From: Trichobilharzia regenti
Taxonomy: Eukaryota; Platyhelminthes; Trematoda; Strigeidida; Schistosomatidae
Length of the DNA stretch: 64,000 bases
Reading direction: 5' to 3'
NCBI GenBank assembly: GCA_944472135.2
Contig: OX235264.1
Coordinates: 93,444,319-93,508,318 of the forward strand
Positions 62,790 through 64,000 of this stretch are shown here, in pieces (within the stretch, counting starts at the first letter, position 1; every line of letters starts with the position of its first letter). Both the position numbers and the translations under genes were made by a program. The notes beneath the pieces were generated by a model, which saw only the letters and a program-made list of their open reading frames with translations, was not told the origin of the DNA and ran no database searches.

Positions 62790-64000
62790 ATGGAGAAGCA
62801 GAAGATGCTGACCGAAGAGCATAGAATGGCTCTGAAGAAACTATATGAAAACGATGAAATCGTCATATTTAGACATGACAAAGGCTCTGGGGTTGTTATA
62901 ATGAACAAAGCTGATTATATACATAAAATGATGACAATTCTAAACGACAAAGAAAAATTCCAAGTAGACAACAAAAAAGATGCCACAACGTCATTTGAAA
63001 ATAAAGTTAATAAATGTCTCAAAGAACTTCTAGTGAAGAAACTAATCAACAGCGAAACATATAATAAACTGTAGTCAAAAGGTGGACGCCTGCCGTCTAT
63101 GTACGGCCTACCAAAAATTCATAAAGCAAATGTGCCATTAAGACCAATCCTGTCAATGATTGACTCACCATGCCACAAGCTAGCTCGATGGTTAGCTGAT
63201 TCTATAGAGCCCATTCGAATTAAATTTGCAACCCACAGCCTGAAGGATAGTTATCAATTTTCCAAGAAAGTTGACAATATCGACATATCAGACAAACTCA
63301 TGGTATCGTATGACGTGACCTCCTTGTTTACAAATGTACCACTGATGGAAACAATTGATATAATTTGTAAACAAACGGATCTACTACCATTACCGGAAAC
63401 AGAGATGAAGCGACTTCTACTGCTCTGCACAAAAGATATACAATTCAAATTCAACAATCAACTTTACCGACAAACCGATGGGGTCGCGATGGGTTCGCCT
63501 CTGGGACCTATCGTGGCTGATATCTTCATGGGCTACCTTGAGCAAACACAACTAAGTTCTGCTATCAATTGAACTACCTACTATCGCCGATATGTTGATG
63601 ACACATTTGTTGTTTGCAACGATATGGATCACGCATCGGCACTATATGATCGCCTAAATGAGATACATCCAAATATCAAATTCACCATGGAATATGAACA
63701 TAATAATGAGTTCAATTTCCTGGATCTAAATGTAAAAAGAACAAACGAAGGCACGGTCGAAAAGTCCATCTATAGAAAAGAAACCTGGACTGGACAATAT
63801 CTTCACTATAACAGCTTTTGTCCCATAAGCTATAAACGTGGATTAGTGAGGACTTTGTATGACAGAGCCAGGAAGCTATGTTCACCAAACAGGGTCGAAG
63901 AAGAATTAGTTTTCGTCGAGAAATGCCTAAGGGAAAATGGATACCCTAAGGGATTTATTCAGAAGTACAGCAGAGAAAAAGATGAGAAAGAAAAGCATCC
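62790..64000 (+). pseudogene. Well-preserved Penelope-like RT, two nonsense codons, runs off the window
   Basis: One reading frame from ATG 62790 to the window end, broken only by TAG (63072-63074) and TGA (63570-63572). RT motifs in order: IFRHDKGSGVVIMNK, MYGLPKIHKANVPLRPILSM, SPCHKLARWLAD, VSYDVTSLFTNV, LYRQTDGVAMGSPLGPIVAD, RYVDDTFVV (YVDD codons 63591-63602), NEFNFLDLNVKR, SIYRKETWTGQYLHYNSF and the linker start CLRENGYPKGFIQ. The GIY-YIG endonuclease expected next lies beyond 64000. Each stop could be a single substitution, so this is the youngest-looking PLE RT here. It shares its 5' region with the terminus at 57.6 kb. Confidence 0.88.

Overview
The window is repeat-dense, AT-rich DNA, most likely from a blood fluke of the genus Schistosoma. 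This rests on three things: SMalpha-type tRNA-derived retroposons carrying hammerhead ribozyme motifs at about 40.1-40.6 kb, many fragments of an RTE-type (SR2/SR3-like) LINE typical of schistosome genomes, and many Penelope-like elements (PLEs) with GIY-YIG endonuclease domains. Species cannot be assigned. No complete host gene is recognisable; the only host-gene candidates are two exon-like stretches on the minus strand at 24.26-25.40 kb. Family names are from memory of the families and were not checked by a search.

Layout. 0-13 kb: palindromic tRNA-like repeats (called foldback-H here), two tRNA-head SINEs, PLE relics at 3.3-4.7, 6.1-8.2 and 11.3-12.8 kb, an RTE copy inserted in one PLE (6.85-7.86 kb), and one arm of a long inverted repeat (8.68-10.45 kb). 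13-23.5 kb: RTE remnants, including a 709-bp almost identical inverted pair (20.53-21.24 and 22.55-23.26 kb). 24-27 kb: the most gene-like and least repetitive part. 27.7-30.1 kb: the second long inverted-repeat arm, split by a 601-bp palindromic insertion. 30.9-47.7 kb: alternating RTE and PLE relics, a solo LTR (37.2 kb), a GC-richer 583-bp insertion (37.8-38.4 kb), a second LINE clade (38.8-39.4 kb), two inverted SMalpha copies, and PLE copies keeping GIY-YIG motifs. 49-57 kb: more RTE and PLE relics. 57.4-60.2 kb: a PLE split by an LTR retroelement (58,180-60,014) with near-identical LTRs, a 5-bp target duplication and one long open frame. 60.8-64 kb: RTE relics, a SINE and the start of a well-preserved PLE that leaves the window.

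How the parts relate. The elements form interlocking parasite layers. RTE probably mobilises the SINEs, because one SINE family shares the RTE 3' end. PLEs serve as landing sites for RTE, SINEs, foldback-H and the LTR element, so the nested insertions give a relative age order. The youngest-looking resident is the LTR element: it encodes a Gag-like protein with two zinc knuckles, a coiled coil and an integrase-tail-like segment, but no protease, reverse transcriptase, RNase H or integrase core, so it must depend on enzymes supplied in trans. The other notable theme is self-cleaving-RNA architecture: hammerhead-like geometry can be drawn for SMalpha, for foldback-H and, less surely, for PLE termini.
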